From Bugulina stolonifera (taxonomy: Eukaryota > Bryozoa > Gymnolaemata > Cheilostomatida > Bugulidae): 64,000 nucleotides of DNA. The stretch is taken from assembly GCA_935421135.1 (NCBI GenBank), contig OW285194.1, positions 2,378,501-2,442,500 of the forward strand. Direction: 5' to 3'. The translations under genes and the position numbers were made by a program. This document shows positions 34,401 through 49,400 of this stretch, one piece after another. The notes beneath the pieces were generated by a model. That model ran no database searches, was not told the DNA's origin, and worked only from the letters and a program-made list of their open reading frames with translations. Numbering within the stretch: the stretch's first letter is position 1; every line of letters begins with the position of its first letter.

Positions 34401-36603
34401 GATGATTCCCATTGTGACACAATTCAGTGAGGGGGGTTCACTTCAGTGCTCTCTACTTATCTATTTTATTAATGTTCAAAAACCAAATGGTTTTAGTTGC
34501 CGATGCGCAGGCTCCTTGTTATGATGACGTTGACAAAGCGGAGCTCATTGACGATCTCACGGAAGAGAAAACAAGCAGTATGGGAGCCACAATATCGACA
34601 TCCAAAGGTGAGTTATTTGCTTTTGACTAGGTCTTGTATTTCAGGTGTAGTTAGTCTTTATAATAGTCCAACCTACATGATAATTGCAGGCACCATATTA
34701 ATTTTGTTCAATAGAAATCCTTCTGCCTGGGAGAAAGCAGGAGTGCTCTAATGTGTTACTATCAACTATTGGTAGACGGCTACCACATAGATATTCATGC
34801 AGTATCTGAGGGTAACTGGTACTGGCTTTTGGACTCTTGTCTTATCTAATGTAACATTCACACTGCCGTTTATACCAACTACTAGCGGCGAGCGACCAAC
34901 GCTAACCACAACTACATTATATAGTGACATGCTCCAGTGAGCGGTAGGGGTCAACGAGTTCAACATGCTGAACTTTGAACCCCGCCGCTAACTAACACGT
35001 GCCAGCTATAGTATAGTAATAGTTAACCACATTGTGGTTAGCGTTGGCCGCTTGCCGCTAGTAGGTGGTATGAACGGCAGTGTGAATGTTGCATAAGATA
35101 AATAGGTTCATTTAGAGGCCTATAATTGTTGTACCTGGAGTTTTACATAAACTGTAGCTTCCACAATGATTCTCTTTACTATCAAAATTATCCTTGTTTT
35201 GTATGTTTTTCAGTATTTTAGCATATCTACATCCATGTTAGGTTAACTACTTGTAAACTACTTTAGCTCAACCTCGTTAGGAATATACTCATAGCATTAA
35301 AAGTGTGGGTAGTAGATGATTGCCATGTGACACAAAATGTTTTAGTTGCTGATGTGGAGGCTCCTTGTTATGAAGAGGAGCTCATTGACGATCTCACAGA
35401 AGCTGAAGCAAACAGTGAAACCGATGTCGAGAGCGGTGATAATGGCATCCAGCTGTGAGTTATTTGCCTTTGACTAGGCCTTGTATTTCAGGTGTAGTTA
35501 GTCTTTGTAATGTATAAGTAGGCCAACCTACATGATAATTGTAGGCAGCATATTTACTGTTAGGTGCAGTAGTGGAGGAATTTGGATAGCCTTAGTTCCT
35601 TGTTTGTGATTGGGGTAAGGGCGGTCAACCAGCAAAATATAGAGAGGATACCTTCTCCTGCTTCATTTTTGGCGAAGAACAAAGGCTATCTCAAATTTCT
35701 CCACTTCTGCACCTAACTCCATATTTATTCAATAGAAATCCATCTGTCTGGAAGAAAACAGGAGTGCCTTATCAGTTATAAGAGCCTGCTCTCTATATTC
35801 ATGTTAATTTCATTACGCTAGTTCTACTATAACTCTATCAGTTACATATTTTGTTTGTACAATAATGTCATTACTATCAGGTGTTGAAGAGTATGACTTG
35901 TATTTTTTACATAATAGTGTGATGACATGGAGACTCATAGTTACTGTCAGCTGGTGAAGTGCATCACCTACATTCCTAAACTATAGAATATTTTTTGGAG
36001 CTTCGCTCTCATAGACTAGTTCTCTTCAAGGGCTCGTAACTCTTCCAAAAATGTTACTAGGCTTAGGCTATATAGCACATTGTCTATTGGGTGAACGGAA
36101 TATTGTAAATTCCATGATTGTGTTGTGGCTTGTACAGAAGTATCGCTACAAGCGCAACACTAATTACTGTATGTCATTCAGACTATGTAACACAGTTGCC
36201 TGCGTATGATACAGTCTCAGGTTATGCTACACGTAATATGTGAATATGTATGATTATTAACATATGATAAGCCCGTTACAGGAAGCCTGGTGACATAGAG
36301 ATGGGACTGCAGACCCCACATACCGTGGCTCAAGCTGCTCAGTCCTGTTCCAATCCAGGTCATGGCTCATCATATGGTACCCAATCGAGTCGTAAGTTGA
36401 AACAGACTGTGGACGATAACCGACTCCGCATGTTTAAAGAGAGACAGGAGCATGTGAAATCTTTGGAACAGCAGCTTCAGTCTCTTCGCCAACAGTGGTT
36501 CGACCAGAAGGAGAAAGATCCGGTGTTAGCAGAGAAAACCCTCCAGGAAATAGAAAAGCTAGAGGGAGAACGCCGTTTAGTTGTATCCAACCTTCTAGGT
36601 TAG
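28435..36603 (+). CDS. Unrecognised ten-exon gene with acidic linkers, helical core and C-terminal coiled coil
   Basis: Exons are 28435-28503, 29402-29516, 30826-30946, 31188-31800, 32092-32178, 32941-32992, 33549-33647, 34497-34607, 35346-35454 and 36282-36603. Each has AG and GT borders and all phases match (1698 coding bases, about 565 residues, stop TAG). It starts MEEFQETK. Exons 2, 3 and 6-9 encode Ser/Thr/Asp/Glu-rich linkers. Exon 4 (about 204 residues) with exon 5 forms the only ordered-looking block, rich in predicted helix (for example ELKHHLGDWGENSP, CKLILELHAVYHW). The last exon has a heptad-like stretch (HVKSLEQQLQSLRQQWF) followed by charged helix. No signal peptide or membrane segment is seen. 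I do not recognise the family. The first ATG lies right after TTTTAG, so an upstream non-coding exon inside the array is possible. Confidence 0.72.
28704..29271. mobile_element. MITE-like element with short inverted ends in intron 1
   Basis: The left end reads CCATTCCATGGGGACT and the right end AGTCCCCATGGAACAGT, near-perfect inverted copies about 570 bp apart. No transposase is visible inside. It sits wholly within the first intron of the surrounding gene. Confidence 0.45.
30650..31085. repeat. Segmental duplication block in gene, member 1
   Basis: This block contains the exon at 30826-30946 with flanking intron (TGTATGTTTTTCAGTATTTT upstream; GTCTTGTATTTCA and CAACCTACATGATAATTG downstream). 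The same order of sequences recurs at about 34487-34745 and 35170-35575. Confidence 0.85.
33755..33846. repeat. Inverted repeat, arms of about 36 bp
   Basis: TATTCCTGATATTTCAATGC at 33755 is mirrored by GCTTGGACAAACATTGAAAT and ATTAGGAATA ending at 33846. The arms have a few mismatches and a 20-base loop. It lies in the intron after the exon at 33549-33647 and may be a small MITE or a hairpin-forming element. Confidence 0.7.
34487..34745. repeat. Segmental duplication block in gene, member 2
   Basis: Shares the acidic exon (ADAQAPCYDDVDKAELIDD) and downstream intron with members 1 and 3. The exon end is shifted by one base relative to member 1, so it leaves phase 1 instead of phase 2. The next exon still joins in frame. 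Confidence 0.8.
34853..35090. mobile_element. MITE with about 58-bp terminal inverted repeats
   Basis: AACATTCACACTGCCGTT (34853) pairs with AACGGCAGTGTGAATGTT (to 35090). The pairing continues inward through TACTAGCGGC and CAACGCTAACCACA, about 58 bases with few mismatches. The element is 238 bp and has no coding capacity. It is inserted between two of the duplicated acidic exons. Confidence 0.8.
35170..35575. repeat. Segmental duplication block in gene, member 3
   Basis: Shares upstream intron (TGTATGTTTTTCAGTATTTT, AAAAGTGTGGGTAGTAGATG), the exon (ADVEAPCYEEELIDDLTE) and the downstream intron with member 1. The exon has lost the DDVD part seen in the other members. Confidence 0.82.
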
Positions 36604-38216
36604 AGAGCTGTGTCTGTAGACACCTCATTACGTCTGCAATTGTAAAGAATGACAAACTTAACTTCATAAACATTATCTTACAGGAGAGAATAACTCCAAA
36701 GTAACACTCCAGAACAGACAAAATATCTTACAGAAAAGAATAATTCTAAAGTAACACTCTAGAAGAAACAACTATAAAACTGAAAAATAGACAACTCCAA
36801 ACCAAAGTGAAAGCAACTTCTACATGAACGAAACACCCAACACATTACCATCAAGAAGCAAAGCTCTTCAACTACCAGTACAACAGTACAGTCTATAACC
36901 ACAGACCAATAGACCACAAGTCACGCCCCTACCATATATTATAGCCATAAAGATGTACCAGAACTAACAGTAACAGTTATTCAGTAAACTGCAGTGTTTT
37001 CCTTAGCTAGCCAATAGAAATTAAATAGACCACCAAGCTCCCTATGACAAATTGATATAACTGATGTTTTATTGTGTATGAATATTTTAGCCAATTAGAA
37101 ATAAGTTTGATATTGTAATATAGTATCACAAATAGTATAAAAAGAAAGGACATCATATTATTAGTCGCTTACTGATTTTGTATTTTACTCTACTCATGAA
37201 TATTTTACCTAGTTAACTTTGTATTTTAATGTGTGTATTTTTGTGTATAATCCCTGTTGTCGTTAAATAGATTGTGATTTGAGTAATTAAATAGGCCAAG
37301 GGATATGAAAAAAACCAAAGAGGATTTATATTGAGTATATGTATATAAGGTATAGATAAACGTGAAACGTGAAGTAGTATATTGATGCTTGAGCTAGCGA
37401 TATATTGGTATAGATAAATTGAGGTGATAATTAGTATATTGTGGATTAGATATACAAGTGGATAATTAGTAATTGAACTTGGAATTCTTGGAAGCGAATT
37501 GGGTAATACTCATTGAAGTAATTGTGGTAAGTTTGGATATTGATACACATTAAGGGACATTGTAGTGTGTAATATATTGTGGATAATTCAGTGGATAATT
37601 TACGTACAGTGATTTGTGAATTGCGTATAATTGAAATAGCCTTGAGATAGATATTGGTTAACAGTACATGGTGAATAGTACAGTGAGATTTACGTGAATA
37701 GAGCATATAATCATATCTGTACTCTCTTTAGTAACTTGTCTGTCGGGCCAGTGAGCCGCTATTGTATTATTTAGAATTACTTATTTAGTCATACAGGTTG
37801 CTGGTCGTCCTTTAGTTGCCCCATCTTATCATATACACACAGTATTGTTTGCATATATATATATCCTGACTTACTCGACCGCTCGGACCTCCTAGAGAAC
37901 CCACGCCGTTACCTCCCTTGACATAGTTGATGGAGTGAGAGTGGTGTGTCACATCAGACCTACAACAACCCATATACATATTACCTAAATACCTATAATA
38001 CATCATACACACACCCTCACCACCTCACCTGTCGGGGGGTTTCCATCACAGACAGACCATAAGCTAGGCGTATTAGACTCAGCTACCACTGTGGGTTCAA
38101 AAGGCTGATCTGAAAGTGGTAAGATATCATTATAGGGTAGTGTATACTCTGGACAGTAGAATGCACATAGCAGATTGATTATCTTAATACCCAGTAATGA
38201 AAACATGTCACCTTAC
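36604..38216. other. Intergenic stretch, no supported gene
   Basis: AT-rich sequence downstream of the coiled-coil gene. GATAAATTGAGG-like and GGATAATT-like phrases recur between 37340 and 37620 (a loose repeat). Nothing protein-like beyond the weak exon candidates at 38029-38276. Confidence 0.4.
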
Positions 38217-38276
38217 CTTTTAACCACAAAAAACCTTTACTCTTTGGCAGATTTGGGATGGTCAAAGCCAGTCGTC
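38029..38276 (-). other. Two candidate exons of unknown gene
   Basis: 38217-38276 (AATAAG/GACGAC to AAAAG/GTAAGG) and 38029-38148 (TGTCCAG/AGTATA to GACAG/GTGAGG) are both phase 1-1 and open when joined. They encode a short hydrophobic-basic stretch followed by an acidic, Pro/Ser-rich segment (PLSDQPFEPTVVAESNTP). The phase matches exon 3 of the lectin gene upstream, so they could be alternative 3' exons of it. A phase-1 join to the next acceptor (37959) hits a stop after three residues. Support is splice signals and open frame only. Confidence 0.22.
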
Positions 38277-38663
38277 CTTATTCTTTAAACATAACTAAAA
38301 ATAAATTACTTTCACAATCATTTCCTGGAGCACTACCAGAAATAAGACAACTTAATTTAGAGTAATATTTTTGTAAAACTGGTGCTAAAAACTCAGAGTG
38401 TATTATCAGGATATCAGTGTTCCTTTCATGCTGTGAATGAAACCGAAACTTTTATATGCTTTGTGTCTGATAGCTAATCAAGATTACGGAATTAAAATTA
38501 TGCGCACATCATGTTCTCTGAATCAGTTTTCTCACATGTAGCGCAATATGTAGATACGATTCTCAATTGTGACAATTTACGAGTAATGTGGGACTGGAAG
38601 AATGTTCACATACCTCGTAGCAGAAATACTCAACAGCATAATATTAGCAATGTAGGAGACACT

Positions 38664-38669
38664 TTTATT
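38664..38669 (-). promoter_or_regulatory. Candidate polyadenylation signal of the lectin gene
   Basis: AATAAA on the minus strand, about 190 bases beyond the TAA at 38858. Confidence 0.35.
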
Positions 38670-38857
38670 CACTGTCGAAGTATACAGGCACACATAAGTA
38701 TAATGCTCTGAGTCAGACCTACTGTAACTTTTAATAAATAGGAATTCAACTCTGAGATTATCAAACATACAGTATATAAATCTGCAGAAAGGCTTGCTGG
38801 ACAAATGAAACATTGCTAAAATCTTTTCAGTTCTGACTAAGGATACACAAGAATAGT

Positions 38858-42109
<3,252 letters not shown>

Positions 42110-43222
42110 TTCTGATCTTGCATGAACAATCCAGAGAGCTCCTTTCTATTTGACGTGCTTATTTCTGAAACTAAACTAAATCGTTAACGATAAACATGGA
42201 AGTAAAAATATATATTACACTCCTAGGCTATGAAGTTGACAGTTGGACAGTCTTATAATGAATATATAACTGGGGTTCCTTTTAAGTACATGAGTTAGGT
42301 ACGTGTGTACTTTTATAGTACATGTACATGTATGTAGTATACAACACTATCATCATAATTAAATCATTATTTAAGATACAATCATTCTAATCATTTGGCA
42401 CATATTCTACTATTGTCATTGACAGTGTAATAATACCACAATGTATACAATTGTAGTTTGAGCACTTCTTCCGCTGTTCAAATTGTACGCCTAATTGAGC
42501 ATCAATTAGTGTACAGGTAGATGCAGCTGATTACAGGTTTACAATATTGCTATTGCAAAAGAATAATTAATTTTTTGAGCCATGTATCGACACTTACAAA
42601 ATATGCAGGCATGATCTGGTAAAAGGATACAGACTAGCATGTACTTGAAAGGCTATAATATCATGCGATACAATCATGTGAAATTAAAACATTCGATAGA
42701 TTATTGTGCAGTGTTAACAACTGTACACTGTAGGATGCTAATGCTAATACAGGTAGAAAGACACTTGTAATGCAAGTATCTAAAGTTCTAACTTCATAAT
42801 AACCAGAAGTATATTACGCAAGAGCAGTATTAGTTGGCTGTGCCATCAAATTTTGCATTTGTGAGCATAATACAATACTGTAGCTACCGACAAAATTTAA
42901 TCAGTGACTAGCATGTGATCCAAGAAAACTTAGTATAAGATAAAATGGCTGCAATATAATGCTTCAACAACAGGCTAAAAATTACCAGTCAGCTGTTTGC
43001 ATCCTCACCTACAGTTACGTATTTTAGAAAGGACTAGGGACCCAAAGTAGTAAAATCATGCAATTATATGTATTAACATAATAAAATCAATAATGTCTTA
43101 TGAATAAAATATATTTCTGTTCTTGCAATATTGTTTCATGGCAATGCTAATGGTACATCCACCATTCATCAGACAACAATATTATTGGGGAGGCTTTTAC
43201 ATGTAGATGTACATTATAATAT
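42110..43222. other. Upstream region of the lectin gene, no other gene seen
   Basis: AT-rich sequence that should hold the lectin promoter. I see no clear TATA box placed with confidence, no repeats of note and no exon chain. Confidence 0.35.
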
Positions 43223-43675
43223 TGTAATGGTCACGTACAACTCAGATCTAGCCTTCCGACTACATGACACTAATTACATTGTACATGTATATACACTTAT
43301 CATGCATTACACTTGCTTGTACCAATTGTCTATGTAGTAGAATTTTACTTATATAGTGTAACTCTTGTATGCATTACTGAGCAATTATGCCCTTTTTATA
43401 CCCATGTAAAGAGGCCCGACCTCTCAGAATTGCCTGATATTGATTTTGCATAGGATCTAGATGATTTTAAGCATCTTTTGTCCAACCCGACCTATTTTGG
43501 GTCGGCCAGCGGGTTTCCGGCCGCCATGTTGTTGCACAATTTCCAGACGACACTATGTCGGCTTTTTTACCGGAGCTTCCTCCGGAAGTTCTAATACTAT
43601 ATAAAGCACACTGTTTTTATGCTTGTTGTCTCAGTTCATGCTTGGATCTCAATAAAGACACATCATCTATACTTT
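43223..43675 (+). mobile_element. Solo-LTR-like element, family A, 3'-truncated
   Basis: Begins TGTAATGGTCACG and follows the elements at 52708 and 58742: CCTTTTTATACCCATGT, a TATATAAAGCACACTG promoter-like sequence near 43600 and TCTCAATAAAGACAC near 43650. The 3' third, including the CCATTACA end, is missing. Confidence 0.65.
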
Positions 43676-43689
43676 GGGAAAACCTATGA

Positions 43690-43925
43690 TTGGAATTTAA
43701 AAATCGGCCTAGTGTGAACAGCCCGTCGAGCCACATTTCCAGCATGTTTTTACACAAACGATTTTCATTTGAAAATCGTTATAGTCTGGACTCAGCTTTA
43801 AGGCTGTATGCAGGTGTAAATTGTCAACAGGGGGTCGGGCGGTACAATAAGGTATCATCCCCGGAAATTACGTAACAAGATAGCTGAAAAGTTCCCGAGG
43901 TTCGACCATAAAAGGGTCGGCCATG
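43690..43925. other. Possible MITE remnant with a short palindrome
   Basis: AACGATTTTCA (43757-43767) and TGAAAATCGTT (43770-43780) form a perfect 11-bp hairpin with a 2-base loop, inside a GC-richer island next to the truncated LTR. Confidence 0.35.
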
Positions 43926-46200
43926 CACAAAAAGTGCTTACAATCATGTGAAATGAATTATGTATTAAAATAACTAAGATCTCAGACGTCGGCCATTAAT
44001 TATGATAGGCAAAAAGACTTCAAGACTGGAAATAGACAATAATGCACTGGCAATAACAATACAATGGCAGTAAACGAGTGCAAAGACTTGACTGGTTGAA
44101 TAATAAAGCACGTGAACCAGGCAGTTAATTGACAATAATAAGAATAATAATGGGCATGTAAGAAAGAACTGTACACGCATAAGTGTATAATAGTCCATGC
44201 AGTAGTGAATGCCTGCAGGCTAGGTGAGCTGAAATACCACAATATTATTGTACATGTATGTCACCCGTAATAGCTTCCGATTATAATAGACTTTTATTCC
44301 TTGTTGTAGTACTTTTAGTCTGCTTTTCTTGTTTATTGTCACACTCCAAACATTTTCAGATAACTAGTATTTTTTGGCTAAGCGTCATACTGTAGAAAGT
44401 AACTAGATGCACCTAGTGTTGTTGCATTTGTAATAGCTATCCTTGACTTGTTTTGCCGTCTAGTTTTTTCTAATAAATGCATTCTGAGCCAGCCTAGTTC
44501 CATCTTTGTTGCATAATAATTATATGTGTCTAGTGGTTTTATGTGGCAATATTCTCTGGAGTTTAGCAAGGTATCATTCCTGCACCAACTGTGACGCACT
44601 AATACATTGTAGTAGTAAAATGCTCTCAGTTTCAGAATCGTTACTTTGGAGAGGAGTGCCAAATTGAGAGTGTTTTGAAGTGAGGAATATCCACCACTTG
44701 GTTGACTACTGCTTCTTTTCTTGGTTTATTCAATCGTGAAATGTATTGGTAAGTTGAAATACTATAATTATTATTAGCCTACAAATGAATATTTACTCAG
44801 TTAATCTCATAAACGATCACTTTTTTCTGATTGTATCTTGGAATTTTGAGGATACCTAGTCCTAGAGTGCCTAATTACATCGCATTAATTCATCTCCCAA
44901 GTATGTCATATTTTATCCATAACATATACGTAGTTCAGCTTGCTTGTAAGATGTTGAATTCTCAATATTTTTTGCTGCGCGAGCAAGCAGTCTCTCCCAC
45001 CCCATCTCAGAGCCTGTAAGAACTACCATACACTTTGAGCACTGATTGTAAACCTGGTAAAACGTCTGTCATAACGAAATACATGTAATTGATTTGCAAG
45101 AAAGAATTATTTTACTGGCAATAGCGTTTAAAATCTTGGAAATACTATGCAACATGCTGTGACAACACACAAGTTTCTATGGCGTTGATTGGATTTGGAT
45201 TGGGACTTGGATTTGTCGTTTATTACTGCCACTAATGTTTCAACTGAATTAGCTTACCGTGGTAAATACACAACTATTAGGCATCATTTTGCAGAGCACA
45301 ATATCTTGCACATGTTCATATATAATATACATTTTTAGCATAGAATAAAAACTGAAGTTGCAAGCCACTCTAGAATGTGGTGCGTAAGCAAAAATCAAGG
45401 GCGGTCTCCTAATTTTGCACGTCACTGTAAAATTAATAATCTGGTTGACATAGTAGCCTGATTACCCACTACTAACCAGGATATTTCTGCTGCCCATTTT
45501 TTCTCAGTTACTCCTTATGTTAAGACTGCTAGTACACGTACAGTGTATAACTGTATATGGTAAAGTATTGTCAGTCAGGCCTACAAGTCTACACTGGTGG
45601 AACCACCATTGTTTGCATGGTATTAGTGGTCTTATGAGATACATGTAGGTTGGACAGTGATAAGTACAAGTCCAGTTTAATTTAGTATCACACCACATAA
45701 TAATGGTGTTTATACTATTATACCACAACAAAACCACGTTAGAGAAACACCTGGAGCCACAGACAAGTGCATGTACTAGGAAATGCAATAGTAGGGAGAA
45801 AAACCAATGCCCATGCAAAGTGAACGCTGATCAAGTTATCATATATCAAGCCACAGTTGCGGAGAGTAAATAACAATAGCTCACTGACTTACATTGGCTT
45901 GTGCAAAAAGAGCATTCAATACTAGATTTCATAACCACACAGTTTAATTCAGACCCACTGAGAAAAGAAACCAAACAGAACTGAGTAAGCACATATTATT
46001 GTGACACGCAAAAGATAACAGCTTATAAGCTACACCAGCAATTGGAAGATTAAAATTCAAGCCAAAGCCTAAATAGCAATGAGACAAAATATGCAACCTA
46101 TGCCCAACTGAAAAAATACTGCATCTTAGAAAAATCCAAGTTATAATCACTTAACAAGAGAATGAAAATATAAATGCACACGCAGGCATTCTAAAAAATT
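43926..46200. other. Intergenic stretch, no supported gene
   Basis: AT-rich. The longest minus-strand open frames (44378-44662, 45504-45818) show no recognisable motif, no good splice borders and no repeat partner in the window. Confidence 0.35.
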
Positions 46201-46201
46201 C

Positions 46202-46207
46202 TTTATT
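46202..46207 (-). promoter_or_regulatory. Candidate polyadenylation signal of the acyltransferase gene
   Basis: AATAAA on the minus strand about 230 bases beyond the stop codon at 46438. Confidence 0.4.
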
Positions 46208-46437
46208 TGCAATAAAACAGTGAAGCTTCTGGTTGCCAAATGTAGTAGTTAGCATTATCCCTTTATTTTCTTCAAACTAAGTCTCAAATTTCTAGCTGTA
46301 GTAAAAAGCATCAGAAAACAGGACAGTAATGTTGTTAGTGCCCATGTAATGTAGCATTCAGGTAAATAGTCTACAAATTTGTTTTTGGGTTCTTAAGGTC
46401 TATCCACACCAAAGGTTAAGAAAGTTCGAGGTGAACA

Positions 46438-49400
46438 TCAGTTTCCAATAGCTACTACATTGGTATCGGCCAGGTGTATCTTGTCATCAACTCTCTGCAA
46501 TGGTCTGGTCGGTCTGTTGCCTCGGGGAAGATAAATTTGTTGTAGGTGTATGAAGGGCAACTCAAATAGTGCAGAGAAGAAGAATCCCAGAACACAAGAT
46601 GCCACAATAGCCGTGTAAACCTGTTTATACTACAAAAATAATATGACAGTTGAGATGACGTTATACTTTTGTGACATACAGTAATATGACGTACATGTAT
46701 CATGTCTAACATACTTTTACATGTACATGAATATAAATCTTAACTTTTCACCGAGTAAATAGTACATGAAAATAGATCCCTACTTTTTATTTACCCACGG
46801 TCTGAATGGATGCATTGGAAATAGTGTTCCGCATGATATTCTAACGTAGGAAAATGAATAGCAAAAGGCAAACACTGTAAAGTAGTTACTGAACCAGTGT
46901 TGTTCCACTAGCCCACTGAAAACATACATGTGTGCATATCTTGTAGTAGTACATTATAGATTATATGAACCAACATACAAGATTTATTTGCTTACCAGAT
47001 ATGGGAATGTGAGTGTTGGCAGGTGCCGGTTTCCAAAGAAAATCCACCTTCCTACAGGTTGATGTATGAGATATGTGCCGTATGTAGTACTACCAAGTAT
47101 CACAGATAATTTGCATGACAGCAAACTGTTGATCAGCCCTGGAAAAATTGTAGCACAAACTGTCCATGTAGCAAACTGTTTGAATAAGGAAATGCATTAA
47201 TCTCCCATAAAATACTGTTATACTCAGAATAAAGTACATGTAAATTCACGTGTATATATAGACCTATAACCTCTGTACTCTGATATTTTCTCAAAATTTT
47301 GATTAAACTAATTGAGAGAGGATAACTTCAAGTTGAACTCAGAGCCATCGCTTACCCACTGCACAGCATGCAAATGTCAGATACACTGGATTTGAGAGTG
47401 GTTAACTTCATAAATAAGTCAAAGACATGAGCTATGCTACTGTCATTGTACAAAATTACTTCTGCAGTTCAAGTATTTAATAATGGAACTGCAGAAGTAA
47501 TTATTTATGTAATGCATATGCCCACACGTACCTCCACCACCCATGCTGCAGGATATTACTATACAACTGATGCCGATAGACCAAGCCGCATCACTGAAAG
47601 TGTTGAACATGTTTGATTCAAACAAGGTTCCTACGCGCTGACCAGATGTAACAGGAAACGGTCCAAATACAACTGAGAGACATAATCCAGCAGCGATACA
47701 CCAAAGCATCCAATTCATTGACTGTAAAATACAGCACACAGGGTTAGTGAGTTACAAACTTCAAAATTTCATGTATTTTCTCCCAAGTTTAATGTGCTTC
47801 ATCTGACTGCTGAATTCTTGCAGCAGCATTGATGGTCACCTACATTATCAAGGCATTACTTGCTGTTGATTGCCATGTATGATTTCACTAAACTTTTTTT
47901 ACCGTTTGATTATATAATGTGACTTGTAAGGTGGGTATTTGTATCAATAACTCGTTTACCTCTCCACAATGACACACATATTATTTGTTAGTTACTTTGC
48001 TTGCAACACAATGTAATTATAAAACGAGGTGTACAACTTTTAAGTATTCAAAAGGGATTATAATTATGTTGTATATCTACAAACTCCCCAAGCATCTGAT
48101 TTAAACTTCAGTGATAAAAATTGCATCAACTAAAGAACAACATTACAATGTATAGGTTTTGCTGGGCTTAAATATAAAGAGAGCGGCCACTCTACATGAT
48201 GATATCGCATGTCACATTTGAGCAATGCTTTTAAAATCTAAAAGTTGGGTGAAAATTACAGTCTCAGATTTTTGTTATATGAAGCCCCATTTGTAGGCTT
48301 TCAAAGCCTCAACACTCACGGCACTGGGAACATGACTTTCAGATATAAACGAGAGGAATACTCTAATCAACGGAGTAAGAAATTGTAGCTAAAATTGAAG
48401 GCATACTGGATGCTGTAAGTCCTAGGGAGAGGAGGTGAGGCTGAAACTTAAGGTTATGTAACTGGGGTTCTCAAAAATAAAGTTCCTTTGAACACTATAT
48501 AGCCATTACTACCTGAAAAGGCATAAGAAAAAAATTGGGAAGGTCTAAGAAATACTTTTCAAGTTATGGCCCATAATAATTTTAGGGTCCATTTACTACA
48601 GCTCCAATTTTATGAATGAAATGGCTAGACAGGGAACTCCGTCGTGAAGGCATGACACAATGTTACAGATGCAGAAGAATAATCAATCTCATTGACATGG
48701 TACTACATGGTGTATGGCTAACATATAATGCATGTTTTAACAAGTTTTTTTCTGTCTTTGTATAATTATGTAATATCTCATACAAAACATATGTGTGGTG
48801 TATACTCTTATAAAATACATATATCAACTATTCTAGGAGATAATAAGGGCAGCTATTCTACTAGATATGTTTGTTGGGTTGTATAGCAGCAGCTAGTGAC
48901 AGTCTAAAAGCCAACACATAACAAAATATACAAAAAAGCAATGATTTGATCATAAATTTTACATTTGAATAATTACATCATATGACTTAATGCTAACGCT
49001 GAAAGCTGTCCAAGCCCTCTCAGACATGGTTAAATATGTGGGAGAAATTTCAAAAGAAAATTCAGACCCCAGTTACATAACCTTAAACAGATCTGTCAGT
49101 ATAGAAAGACACCTTGTATAAGCGTGTCACCTAGGGTAGACCTCACAGGGAATTGGCTTAAAGGTACCAAACTACTTTAGCTCAGAAATAATTTGCACAA
49201 CACAGTGAACACGACAATGTAAACAGTCTAAACATAAATATATAATATATAGAGTCCCCCAGTGTACATTTACAAATGTATATTAGATAACACATAAATG
49301 TTGTTTGTTACAATCCACTACAATATTGATGTGCCTTAGATGACATGACTTCTTATACAGCGTATCATGGCTATTACCTTAGGAATTGTCTTTCCTGACT

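Noticed and set aside
34897..35047. Short GC-richer frame as an exon of the coiled-coil gene
   Set aside because: It is the stem of the MITE at 34853-35090.
44378..44662. 94-codon minus-strand frame as a transposase or retroelement fragment
   Set aside because: I could not align it with any family motif in any frame, and it has no splice borders or second copy.
46795..46906. Exon-like minus-strand segment between the last two acyltransferase exons
   Set aside because: It is open in one frame and preceded by TTTTCAG, but its phase does not fit the preceding exon. Joining 46996 directly to 46629 gives the expected family spacing without it.
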